From contig AP018794.1 of the NCBI GenBank assembly GCA_009731425.1, positions 3,864,001 through 3,928,000 on the forward strand: a DNA stretch of 64,000 nucleotides. The letters are read 5' to 3'. The notes below the pieces were generated by a model, which saw only the letters and a program-made list of their open reading frames with translations, had not been told where the DNA came from and did no database searches. Positions within the stretch are counted from its first letter, which is position 1, and each line of letters begins with the position of its first letter. This stretch comes from Lachnospiraceae bacterium KM106-2. Its GTDB lineage: Bacteria > Bacillota > Clostridia > Lachnospirales > Lachnospiraceae. Positions 34,089 through 42,900 of this stretch are shown piece after piece. Both the position numbers and the translations under genes were made by a program.

Positions 34089-35012
34089 ATGTATACAGTT
34101 GCATTAACAAAATTAATAGAGAAAATGGATTTGGAAAATTGTACGCCGGAAATTGATATCGACAGCATTCAACTGACACAAACAGACGTGAATAGACCGG
34201 CCTTACAATTGGCGGGGTTTTTTGATTATTTTGATTCCAATCGTATTCAGATTATCGGTAATGTAGAACATACTTATATGAAGAAGATGGAGAAAGAGCA
34301 TGGCGCAATCGTATTGCGTCAGATTTTTGAATATAAAGTCCCATGTGTTGTATTTTGTCGTAATCTTGAGATCGAAGATAATATCTTGCAGATGGCAAAG
34401 GAGTATAATGTCCCAATTTTACGATCAAAACGTTCGACTTCTTCCTTTATGGCAGAGGTAATTCGTTGGTTAAATGTCGAATTAGCACCAAGAATTTCAA
34501 TCCATGGAGTATTGGTAGATGTATTTGGCGAAGGCGTTTTAATTATGGGTGAAAGTGGTATTGGAAAGAGTGAGGCAGCGCTTGAATTGATCAAACGTGG
34601 TCATCGTCTTGTTACCGATGATGTGGTAGAGATTAAGAAAGTAAGTGACGATACGTTGATCGGTACCGCACCGGATATCACTCGACATTTTATTGAATTA
34701 CGTGGTATCGGAATTATTGATGTTAAGACATTATTCGGTGTCGAAAGTGTTAAGGATACACAAGCAATCGATTTAGTAATAAAACTAGAAGAATGGGACA
34801 AGGATCGTGAATATGATCGCCTTGGTTTGGAAGAGCAATATACAGAGTTTTTGGGGAATAAAGTAGTATGTCATTCCATTCCAATTCGTCCAGGTCGTAA
34901 TTTAGCAATTATCTGCGAATCTGCTGCCGTTAACTATCGTCAGAAGAAGATGGGATATAATGCAGCGAGAGAATTATATAATCGTGTTACAAATAACCTT
35001 ATGAAAAAATAA
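34089..35012 (+). CDS. hprK: HPr kinase/phosphorylase HprK
   Basis: 307 residues. P-loop GESGIGKSEAALELIKRGH (residues ~155-173), VTDDVVEIKK and the HprK signature IELRGIGIIDVKTLFGVESV. It phosphorylates Ser46 of HPr or Crh in response to glycolytic intermediates. ATG 34089 is used because GAAAGAAGGG stands before it; the frame opens at 34023 without an SD. Its likely substrate, a Crh-like protein, is encoded 4 kb downstream in the same gene row, and glucokinase is next. Confidence 0.97.
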   Translation: MYTVALTKLIEKMDLENCTPEIDIDSIQLTQTDVNRPALQLAGFFDYFDSNRIQIIGNVEHTYMKKMEKEHGAIVLRQIFEYKVPCVVFCRNLEIEDNILQMAKEYNVPILRSKRSTSSFMAEVIRWLNVELAPRISIHGVLVDVFGEGVLIMGESGIGKSEAALELIKRGHRLVTDDVVEIKKVSDDTLIGTAPDITRHFIELRGIGIIDVKTLFGVESVKDTQAIDLVIKLEEWDKDREYDRLGLEEQYTEFLGNKVVCHSIPIRPGRNLAIICESAAVNYRQKKMGYNAARELYNRVTNNLMKK

Positions 35013-35020
35013 AGTAAGGA

Positions 35021-35046
35021 GCGCAGCTTAATAATAGGCTGCGTTT
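35021..35046 (+). terminator. Weak hairpin between hprK and the glucokinase gene
   Basis: Stem CGCAGC / GCTGCG with a ten-base loop and TTT after it. May only attenuate. Confidence 0.35.
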
Positions 35047-35075
35047 ACATATATTAGATAGGAGGATTTTGTATT

Positions 35076-36017
35076 ATGAAAAAGTATTGCATGGGGGTTG
35101 ATATTGGCGGTACAACTGTCAAATTAGGCTTATTTACGGAAGAAGGAAGCGTAATCGACAAATGGGAAGTCGTTACGAGAAAAGAAGATAAAGGAAGTCA
35201 TATTTTAGAAGATGTTGCAGAAAGTATGACAAAGAAGTTAGAAGAAAAAAGCATTAGCAAAGAAGAAGTAGTTGGTGTTGGAATTGGTGTACCAGGACCT
35301 GTTACTGAAGATGGTACGGTAATTGAATGTGTTAACCTTGGATGGGGAATCTTCAATGTTGCAGAAGTGTTCCGCAAATTATCAGGAATAGAGAATGTTA
35401 AAGTCGGAAATGATGCCAATGTAGCAGCTTTGGGTGAAATGTGGCAAGGTGGCGGAAAAGGATATGAAAATGTCATTATGATCACATTAGGTACTGGTGT
35501 CGGCGGTGGCGTTATTCTTGGTGGCAAGATCTTAACAGGAAGCAAAGGGGCAGCAGGTGAAATCGGACATATTACAGTTAATTTTGAGGAACCAGATGCT
35601 TGCAATTGTGGAAAACATGGATGCCTAGAACAATTTGCGTCTGCGACAGGTATTGTAAAGGAAGCAAAAAGAAAGCTTGCAGCAGTTACGACTCCTTCGG
35701 TATTACGCGAGGTATCTGATCTTTCCGCAAAGGCTATTTTTGATGCAGCCAAAGAGGGCGATGCATTAGCAAATGAGCTAGTTGATCAATTAGGAAAGTA
35801 TTTAGGAATGGCTTGTTCTCATATCGCACAGGTAGTTGATCCAGAAGTATTCGTAATTGGTGGTGGAGTATCTCGTGCTGGAAAGATTTTAATTGACGTC
35901 ATCACGAAATATTACAATGGCAATGTTATGCTCGCACTTAAGGATAAAGAGTTTAAACTTGCAACGCTTGGAAACGATGCAGGTATCTTTGGAAGTGCAC
36001 GCATGGTTCTTGGTTAA
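35076..36017 (+). CDS. glk: ROK-family glucokinase
   Basis: 313 residues. ATP motif GVDIGGTTVKLGLF, sugar motif LGTGVGGGVILGGKI, catalytic VGNDANVAALGEMW, and the ROK zinc motif CNCGKHGCLEQF preceded by GEIGHITV. Phosphorylates glucose to glucose 6-phosphate. The ROK zinc motif argues for a kinase rather than repressor, since no HTH is present. SD TAGGAGG precedes ATG. Confidence 0.93.
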   Translation: MKKYCMGVDIGGTTVKLGLFTEEGSVIDKWEVVTRKEDKGSHILEDVAESMTKKLEEKSISKEEVVGVGIGVPGPVTEDGTVIECVNLGWGIFNVAEVFRKLSGIENVKVGNDANVAALGEMWQGGGKGYENVIMITLGTGVGGGVILGGKILTGSKGAAGEIGHITVNFEEPDACNCGKHGCLEQFASATGIVKEAKRKLAAVTTPSVLREVSDLSAKAIFDAAKEGDALANELVDQLGKYLGMACSHIAQVVDPEVFVIGGGVSRAGKILIDVITKYYNGNVMLALKDKEFKLATLGNDAGIFGSARMVLG

Positions 36018-36031
36018 TTGGAATTATTTAT

Positions 36032-36056
36032 GGGGAGGCAGATGCCTCCTCTTTTT
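36032..36056 (+). terminator. Terminator after glucokinase
   Basis: Stem GGGAGGCA / TGCCTCCT followed by CTTTTTG. Confidence 0.88.
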
Positions 36057-36146
36057 GATTTGTGAGAACAATTCTTAAGGAAAATTGTATTTTACGAATA
36101 GAAATTACATATTTTGTAATATTATAAAGGATTGCAAAGTTAAAGG

Positions 36147-36175
36147 TTGAATTAGCTATGTGTTTATTGTATCAT
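36147..36175 (+). promoter_or_regulatory. Probable promoter of the murB-rapZ-whiA-crh operon
   Basis: TTGAAT, 17 bp, TATCAT. The only reasonable sigma-A match in the 260 bp before murB. Confidence 0.5.
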
Positions 36176-36279
36176 AACAAGTATGGCATGAGATTCTAAA
36201 GTATATTAGGATTGAGGTGTTCATACATTAGAGTGAGAAACTTAACTTGTGATGAGTGAATGATAAAGGAAATAATATT

Positions 36280-37215
36280 ATGACTGAAAATAGATTTTAT
36301 AATAAATTAATAGAACTTGTTGGAGAAATGAAAGTAAAAGTGCAGGAGCTTCTTAGTAAACATACTACGTTTCGTATTGGCGGTGAAGCAGACTATTTTG
36401 TTACACCTTCTACAGTAGAAGAGGTTAAGGCGGTAGTAGCACTTTGTAAAGAAGAACAAATTCCATTTTATATCATTGGAAATGGAAGTAATCTTTTATT
36501 TGGTGATGGAGGGTTCCGTGGAGTTGTGATCCAGTTGGGAAGCAGTTTTGCAGAGATCCAGATGAATGTAGAAGATAATGCAGACCGTGTCATTGTAAAG
36601 GCACAGTCAGGAGTAATGCTTAGTAAACTTGCTATGACAATTGCTAGGGAAGGTTATGCAGGGTTTGAATATGCAGCAGGAATTCCAGGTACGTTAGGTG
36701 GAGCTGTTACGATGAATGCAGGTGCATATGGCGGCGAGATCAAAGACCATATTATCGAAGCAGTTGTTTTAGATGAAGAAGGAAACGTGATCACCTTATC
36801 AAAGGAAGAACTTCAATTAGGTTATCGTACGAGTATTATTCAAAAGAAGGAGCTTATTGTATTAGAAGCATCTTTTAGTTTTGAGAAGGGTGATACGGAT
36901 ACTATTTTGACATCTATTAAAGATTTAAATAATAGAAGAAAAGAGAAACAACCATTAGAATATCCAAGTGCGGGAAGTACTTTTAAGCGTCCAGAGGGTC
37001 ATTTTGCAGGTAAATTGATCATGGATAGTGGATTACGTGGATACCGTGTGGGTAATGTCTGTGTTTCCGAGAAACATTGTGGATTTGTTATTAATCTTGG
37101 TGGTGGAACTGCAAAAGATGTTATGACATTGATTGAAGATGTAAAAAGAATTGTATTTGAAAAATATCAGGTTGAATTAGAACCAGAAGTACGTATTGTA
37201 GGAGAATTTAGATAA
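36280..37215 (+). CDS. murB: UDP-N-acetylenolpyruvoylglucosamine reductase MurB
   Basis: 311 residues. FAD-binding PCMH fold: HTTFRIGGEADYFV, IGNGSNLLFGDGG, EYAAGIPGTLGGAVTMNAGAYGGE and, near the end, AGSTFKRPEGHFAGKLI (catalytic Ser/Glu region). Makes UDP-MurNAc for peptidoglycan. ATG 36280 has AAAGGA 9 nt upstream; the ATG at 36256 has no SD. Confidence 0.97.
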   Translation: MTENRFYNKLIELVGEMKVKVQELLSKHTTFRIGGEADYFVTPSTVEEVKAVVALCKEEQIPFYIIGNGSNLLFGDGGFRGVVIQLGSSFAEIQMNVEDNADRVIVKAQSGVMLSKLAMTIAREGYAGFEYAAGIPGTLGGAVTMNAGAYGGEIKDHIIEAVVLDEEGNVITLSKEELQLGYRTSIIQKKELIVLEASFSFEKGDTDTILTSIKDLNNRRKEKQPLEYPSAGSTFKRPEGHFAGKLIMDSGLRGYRVGNVCVSEKHCGFVINLGGGTAKDVMTLIEDVKRIVFEKYQVELEPEVRIVGEFR

Positions 37216-37244
37216 GATAATACGTGGAAAGGTATTGGTGAGAT

Positions 37245-38117
37245 ATGAGATTTGTTATGGTAACAGGAATGTCAGGTGCAGGTAAAAGTTCTGTGTTAAA
37301 GATGTTAGAAGATGCCGGCTATTTCTGTGTCGACAATTTGCCAATTCCACTGATCTCAAAATTTGCAACATTAACATTTGAAGAGACAGAACATATTGAT
37401 AAAGTTGCACTTGGAGTAGATATTAGAAGTGGTCATTCTTTAGAAGAACTAGATACGATTTTAAAAGAGTTTGAAGAAAAAAAATATCATTATGAGATGT
37501 TATTTTTAGATGCAAGTACTGAGGTATTAGTAAAAAGATATAAGGAAACGAGAAGAACTCATCCTCTTGCAAAAGAAGGCAGAGTAGATAAGGGAATCGA
37601 GCTGGAGAGAGAAAAACTTGAGTTTTTGAAGAAAAAATCAGACTATATTATTGATACTAGTATGCTTTTAATTCGTGAATTAAAGACAGAGATTGATAAG
37701 ATCTTCGTGAAAAATGAAGGATTTCAGAATTTTATTATTACAGTACTTTCCTTCGGATTTAAGTATGGAATTCCAAGTGACTCAGATCTAGTGTTTGATG
37801 TTCGGTTCTTACCTAATCCTTACTATATACCAGAGCTAAAGCCTTTAACTGGAAATGATGCACCGGTTTATGATTATGTAATGCAATCAGATGCGGCACA
37901 AAAGTTTTTGTATAAATTAGAAGATATGTTAAAATTCTTAATTCCAAATTATATTGTAGAAGGTAAGAATCAATTAGTAATAGGTATTGGCTGTACGGGC
38001 GGTAAACATCGTTCGGTTACTTTGGCAAATGCAATTACCAAGAAATTAAAAGAACTTCCTTATGGAGTGAGGGTAGAGCATAGGGATATAGAAAAGGATT
38101 CCTTGCGTAAAAAATAA
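37245..38117 (+). CDS. rapZ: RNase adapter protein / nucleotide-binding protein RapZ (YvcJ)
   Basis: 290 residues. Walker A MVTGMSGAGKSSVLKMLED, and the conserved C-terminal half with SFGFKYGIPSDSDLVFDVRFLPNP and GIGCTGGKHRSVTLAN. In E. coli RapZ senses GlcN6P via RNase E; in Firmicutes its role (YvcJ) is less clear. Lies between murB and whiA, the normal Firmicute context. Gaps 29 and 13 bp. Confidence 0.95.
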   Translation: MRFVMVTGMSGAGKSSVLKMLEDAGYFCVDNLPIPLISKFATLTFEETEHIDKVALGVDIRSGHSLEELDTILKEFEEKKYHYEMLFLDASTEVLVKRYKETRRTHPLAKEGRVDKGIELEREKLEFLKKKSDYIIDTSMLLIRELKTEIDKIFVKNEGFQNFIITVLSFGFKYGIPSDSDLVFDVRFLPNPYYIPELKPLTGNDAPVYDYVMQSDAAQKFLYKLEDMLKFLIPNYIVEGKNQLVIGIGCTGGKHRSVTLANAITKKLKELPYGVRVEHRDIEKDSLRKK

Positions 38118-38130
38118 AAGGGGTAAAACA

Positions 38131-39111
38131 ATGTCATTTTCAAAAGAGGTTAAAGAGGAGCTGTCAAAGCAGTTTTGCCCGGCAAGACATTGTCAGTTGG
38201 CAGAACTGGCCGCGATCATTAGTTTGTGCGGTCATATTACCATTAATGAGAAAGATGAATATATTGTAAAGGTTCACACGGAAAATCTTCAAGTGGCAAG
38301 AAAATACTTTACATTAGTTCAAAAAACATTTAATATAAATACAGAAATCGCAATTAAGCGTAATGTGAATTTAAAACGTAGTCGTATCTATATACTTATT
38401 ATAAACGATCCTTTGATCTCGTTTAAGGTGCTTCAGGCAACAAAACTGGTGAATGAATTTGGTGAAATTGAAGAAAATTTATCCATTGTTAGTAATATGG
38501 TCATTCAAAATACTTGTTGTAAACGTGCATTTATCAGAGGAGCATTTTTAGCAGCTGGATCGATCAGTGATCCTGCAAAAACATATCATTTTGAAATCGT
38601 TGTTGCCACGATGCCAAAAGCAATACAGTTAAAAGAGATTATTGCCACTTTTGGATGTGCAGCAAAGATTGTCTTACGGAAGAAGAACTATGTTGTTTAC
38701 ATTAAAGAGGGCGCTCAAATTGTTGATCTTTTAAATGTAATGGAAGCGCATGTTGCTTTAATGAATTTGGAAAATGTGCGTATACTAAAGGAAATGAGAA
38801 ATTCGATTAATCGACAGGTTAACTGTGAAACCGCTAATATTAATAAAACGGTTACGGCTTCTGCTAAACAAATCGAAGATATTATTTACATTCGGGATAC
38901 GGTCGGTTTTTCACAGTTATCGGATGGATTAGAAGATATTGCAGAGCTTAGGATCGAACATCCGGAGGCTTCTTTGAAGGAATTAGGTTCCATGTTAAGT
39001 CCGCCGATTGGAAAATCGGGTGTTAATCATAGATTGAGAAAATTAAGTATCATTGCAGAACAGTTAAGGGAACTTAAGGAGGAGATAAGTTATGATGACA
39101 AAGAAAATTAA
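38131..39111 (+). CDS. whiA: DNA-binding protein WhiA
   Basis: 326 residues. N-terminal LAGLIDADG-like fold (FSKEVKEELSKQFC, KRAFIRGAFLAAGSISDP) and C-terminal HTH (GSMLSPPIGKSGVNHRLRKL). WhiA affects division and is conserved in Gram-positives. It overlaps the next gene by 20 bp. No yvcK gene is between rapZ and whiA, unlike in Bacillus. Confidence 0.97.
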   Translation: MSFSKEVKEELSKQFCPARHCQLAELAAIISLCGHITINEKDEYIVKVHTENLQVARKYFTLVQKTFNINTEIAIKRNVNLKRSRIYILIINDPLISFKVLQATKLVNEFGEIEENLSIVSNMVIQNTCCKRAFIRGAFLAAGSISDPAKTYHFEIVVATMPKAIQLKEIIATFGCAAKIVLRKKNYVVYIKEGAQIVDLLNVMEAHVALMNLENVRILKEMRNSINRQVNCETANINKTVTASAKQIEDIIYIRDTVGFSQLSDGLEDIAELRIEHPEASLKELGSMLSPPIGKSGVNHRLRKLSIIAEQLRELKEEISYDDKEN

Positions 39112-39349
39112 AATCAAGTTACCAACGGGGTTAGAAGCACGTCCAGTGGCAATGTTAGTGCAAGTAGCTAGTCAATATGAGTCTAGTATTTATGTTGAGA
39201 GCGAAGATAAAAAGGTAAATGCTAAGAGTATTATGGGTATGATGACTTTAGGGTTAGCAGCTGGTGATGATATTAATATTACGATCAATGGTAGTGATGA
39301 AGCTGCTGCTATGGATGGTATTGAGAAATACTTAACTTGTGCTGAATAA
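39092..39349 (+). CDS. crh: Crh-like HPr paralogue with Glu15
   Basis: 85 residues, the length of Bacillus Crh. In HPr numbering residue 15 is Glu (PTGLEARPVAML) where HPr has the phosphocarrier His and Bacillus Crh has Gln. Ser46 is kept (NAKSIMGMMTLGLAAGD). It therefore cannot take phosphate from Enzyme I but can be phosphorylated by HprK and then act in catabolite control or as a regulator of other enzymes. The start (ATG 39092) follows AAGGAGG and lies within whiA, giving likely translational coupling. HprK is encoded in the same row of genes. Confidence 0.9.
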   Translation: MMTKKIKIKLPTGLEARPVAMLVQVASQYESSIYVESEDKKVNAKSIMGMMTLGLAAGDDINITINGSDEAAAMDGIEKYLTCAE

Positions 39350-39353
39350 TTTT

Positions 39354-39392
39354 TGAACCATGACTTGGATTTTGAGTCATGGTTCTTTTTGC
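39354..39392 (+). terminator. Terminator after crh
   Basis: Stem GAACCATGACT / GAGTCATGGTTC followed by TTTTTG. Confidence 0.9.
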
Positions 39393-39406
39393 TTTTTGGG
39401 TTGTGA

Positions 39407-39615
39407 GCCTCCCCGGGTGCGGATTTGATGTTCTTTTTTCGGCCCTGTTGCAGTCGCCGGTTTTAGGGCGGCTGTCTGGCGCCAGCCTATTCCAGTATTG
39501 ATAAAAGGAGAGAAGAAACTTTTTGTTTCTTCTCTCCTTTTATGCAATTCTGGCCCTAACACCAACGCCTGCAAATGGCTCCTCAAAAAGAACATCAAAT
39601 CCGCGTAGGGGAGGC
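39407..39615. repeat. 209-bp near-palindromic element (MITE-like or large RNA hairpin)
   Basis: The outer arms are GCCTCCCC (39407-39414) with GGGGAGGC (39608-39615), then a 20-bp perfect inverted repeat (39419-39438 with 39585-39604; arm starts GCGGATTTGATG). Further in, TTGCAG and TTAGGG recur in both arms with the same 9-bp spacing. The centre is a 19-bp perfect hairpin (39501-39519 with 39525-39543, five-T loop). No good ORF. Base content is higher in GC than the flanks. Confidence 0.7.
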
Positions 39616-39652
39616 AATTTACGTTATGGACTAAAAGGAATAGGGTGTTTGA

Positions 39653-39778
39653 CGGAAGGGTGGTGTAGCTGCTTTTGTTGGTAGAGGGAATTTCTTCGCT
39701 AAAGCTTAGAAATTCGCCACAGCTGTAAAGGGAACAGCTGCGGCAGCAGGTGTGGCTAGTGATGTGTATTGGTTATGA
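39653..39778 (+). pseudogene. Decayed coding remnant, Gly/Ala-rich
   Basis: In one frame this reads RKGGVAAFVGRGNFFAKA, an in-frame TAG (39707-39709), then KFATAVKGTAAAAGVASD and VYWL, then TGA. There is a stop directly before it and no start or SD. The residue pattern is protein-like (C-terminal tail of a small Gly/Ala-rich, possibly membrane-active or toxin-like, protein) but the family is not recognisable. GC content differs from the adjoining genes. Confidence 0.35.
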
Positions 39779-39865
39779 AGAGATAGGGGATTTAGGACGG
39801 ACGCGTTCGATCTTGCTTGGCGCGCTCGCGGCTGGAACGAAAAGCTTCTTTGTGGTGCACGGTAG

Positions 39866-39905
39866 AGGAATGAAGGAGTAGGGGTTCCCCTCCTCCTTCA
39901 TTCCT
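39866..39905. terminator. Long inverted repeat before dnaE
   Basis: Arms of 20 nt with one mismatch meeting at a TT centre (left arm begins AGGAATGAAGGAG). Followed by G and TTTT, so it may stop transcription coming from the left. The bases between 39779 and 39865 show nothing recognisable beyond a raised GC content. Confidence 0.6.
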
Positions 39906-39924
39906 GTTTTACCAGTTAATTGAG

Positions 39925-39954
39925 TTGCAAATTTAAATAATTTAATGTTATAGT
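39925..39954 (+). promoter_or_regulatory. Probable dnaE promoter
   Basis: TTGCAA, 18 bp, TATAGT. Confidence 0.5.
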
Positions 39955-39994
39955 ATTAGATAGAATATATGTTTGATTAGAAAGAGGTGAAATC

Positions 39995-42900
39995 ATGAAC
40001 TTTACGCATTTACACGTCCATACGGAGTATAGTCTTTTGGATGGTTCTAGTAAGATTAAGGAACTTGTTGCGAAGACGAAGGAATTGGGCATGGACAGCA
40101 TTGCAATTACGGACCACGGGGTTATGTATGGCGTTATTGATTTCTATCGAGCTGCTAAGGCAGAGGGAATCAAACCGATTTTAGGATGCGAAGTTTATGT
40201 TGCGCCTAATTCTAGATTTGATAAGGAATCTGGAACGGGCGAGAATAGATATTATCATTTGGTTTTATTGGCGGAGAATAATGAGGGTTATTCGAATCTG
40301 ATGAAGATTGTTTCTAAGGGCTTTACGGAAGGGTTTTATTATAAGCCTCGTGTTGATATGGAGGTTCTTCAGGAATATAGTAGCGGTATCATTGCACTTA
40401 GTGCTTGTCTCGGTGGCGAGGTTGCTAGTAATTTAAGACAAGGGTTCTATGAGGAAGCGAAGGTTGCTGCGCTTAAATTTAGGGATACGTTTGGGGAGAA
40501 TAATTTCTTCTTGGAGTTACAGGATCATGGGATCGATGTACAGCAGACAGTTAATCAAGGGTTAATGAGGCTTCATAAGGAGACTGGGATTCCCCTTGTG
40601 GCTACGAATGATATTCATTATATCAATGCAGATGATGCGCAGGCGCATGATATCTTGTTGTGTATTCAGACACAGAAGAAGGTGACTGACGAGGATCGTA
40701 TGAGATATGAAGGTGGTCAGTATTATTTGAAGACACCGGAAGAGATGGCGAACTTATTCCCTTATGCGCCGGAGGCGATTACGAATACGCATGATATTGC
40801 GGAGCGTTGTAATGTGGAGATCACGTTTGGTGAGTATAAGTTACCTCGTTATGATGTACCTGATGGCTATACGGCTTGGGAGTATTTGAACAAGCTTTGT
40901 TATGAAGGATTAGAAAAACGATATGAGAACCCAGGACAGGATCTTAAAGATCGTTTAAAATATGAGTTAGATACCATTAATACGATGGGATTTGTAGATT
41001 ACTTCTTGATCGTATGGGATTTTATCAAGTATGCGAGAGATAATGGAATTCCAGTTGGACCAGGTCGTGGTAGTGCGGCCGGAAGTATTGTTTCTTATAC
41101 GCTTGGAATTACTAATATTGATCCAATTCGATTTAACTTACTGTTTGAACGTTTCCTTAATCCAGAGCGTTTAACCATGCCCGATATCGATATCGATTTT
41201 TGTTATGAGAGAAGACCAGAGGTAATTGATTATGTTGTTCATAAATATGGTAAGGATCGAGTAGTTCAGATCGTTACATTTGGTACGATGGCAGCGAAGG
41301 CTGTTATCCGTGATGTTGGCCGAGTACTTGATCTTGGCTATGCTTATGTAGATCATATTGCAAAAATGATTCCAACGGAACTTGGAATTACAATTGAGAA
41401 AGCATTGAAACAGAATTCTGAGTTAAGATCAGAATATGAGTCAGATGAACAGGCAAAATTCTTACTTGATATGTCGATGCGTTTGGAAGGGCTTCCACGT
41501 CATACTTCCATGCATGCGGCAGGTGTTGTTATCAGTAATGCTAGCGCAGATGAATATGTACCATTATCGAGATCTTCAGATGATACGATAACGACACAGT
41601 TTACGATGACGACATTAGAAGAACTTGGATTATTGAAAATGGATTTCCTAGGTTTAAGAACACTTACGGTAATTCAAAATGCAGTTAAGTTAGTGAATAA
41701 ACATTTGCCAAAAGACAAACAAATAAATATTGATGACATTGATTATAATGATAAGAAAGTATTTGATCTGATCTCCTCTGGTAAATGTGAGGGTATCTTC
41801 CAGCTTGAAAGTGCGGGAATGAAGAGCTTCATGAAGGAATTAAAACCAGAGAATATAGAAGATATCATTGCCGGTATTTCCTTATATCGACCAGGTCCAA
41901 TGGACTTTATTCCGAAATACATTTCCGGTAAAAATAATCAAGACAGCATTCAGTATGAGTGCCCACAGTTAGAGCCGATTCTTGCGCCGACTCATGGCTG
42001 TATTGTATACCAGGAACAGGTTATGCAGATCGTACGTGATCTTGCAGGATATAGCTTTGGACGAAGTGATCTGGTACGTCGTGCCATGTCAAAGAAGAAA
42101 GCAGATGTTATGGCGAAAGAACGTCAAAACTTTGTATATGGTAATGAAGAAGAAGGCGTTAAGGGCTGTATCAATAATGGCATTTCAGAAGAAGTTGCGA
42201 ACCATATTTATGATGAGATGACAGACTTCGCAAAGTATGCCTTTAATAAATCGCATGCGGCTGCGTATGCAGTAGTTTCTTATCAGACAGCTTATTTAAA
42301 ATGTTACTATCCAGTAGAGTTTATGGCAGCCTTACTGACAAGTGTTATTGATAATAGTACAAAAGTAAGTGAGTATATTATGAATTGCCGTCAGATTGGA
42401 ATTGAGATCTTACCACCTGATATTAATGAAGGGGAAAGACAATTCTCAGTATCCGGTAACTCAATCCGTTATGCATTATCAGCAATTAAAGGTCTTGGTG
42501 GTCCTGTGATCGAAGCGATTGTGGCAGAGAGAAATGAAAATGGAAACTTTACGTCACTGAAAGATTTTGCAACCAGATTATCAGGAAAAGAAGTAAATAA
42601 GCGTACCATTGAAAGCTTTATTAAGGCGGGAGCATTAGATAGTCTTCCAGGCACAAGAAAGCAGAAGATGATGGTGTATATGCAAGTATTAGATGCGGTA
42701 AACCAAGAACGTAAGACGGCGATATCCGGTCAGATGTCATTGTTTGATTTTGCAACAGAAGAACAGAAGCAAGAGTTAGAGATTACTTATCCAGATGTAG
42801 GCGAGTATCCAAAAGAGATTCTATTAGGATTTGAGAAAGAAGTACTTGGTATCTATGTAAGTGGACATCCACTGGAAGAATATGAGGCTCTTTGGAGAAA

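Noticed and set aside
35198..35752. 184-codon open frame on the minus strand inside the glucokinase gene
   Set aside because: Antisense shadow of a well-supported ROK kinase; no SD and low-complexity product.
39377..39598. 73-codon minus-strand frame across the palindromic element
   Set aside because: Reads through the hairpin arms; no SD and the product is not protein-like.
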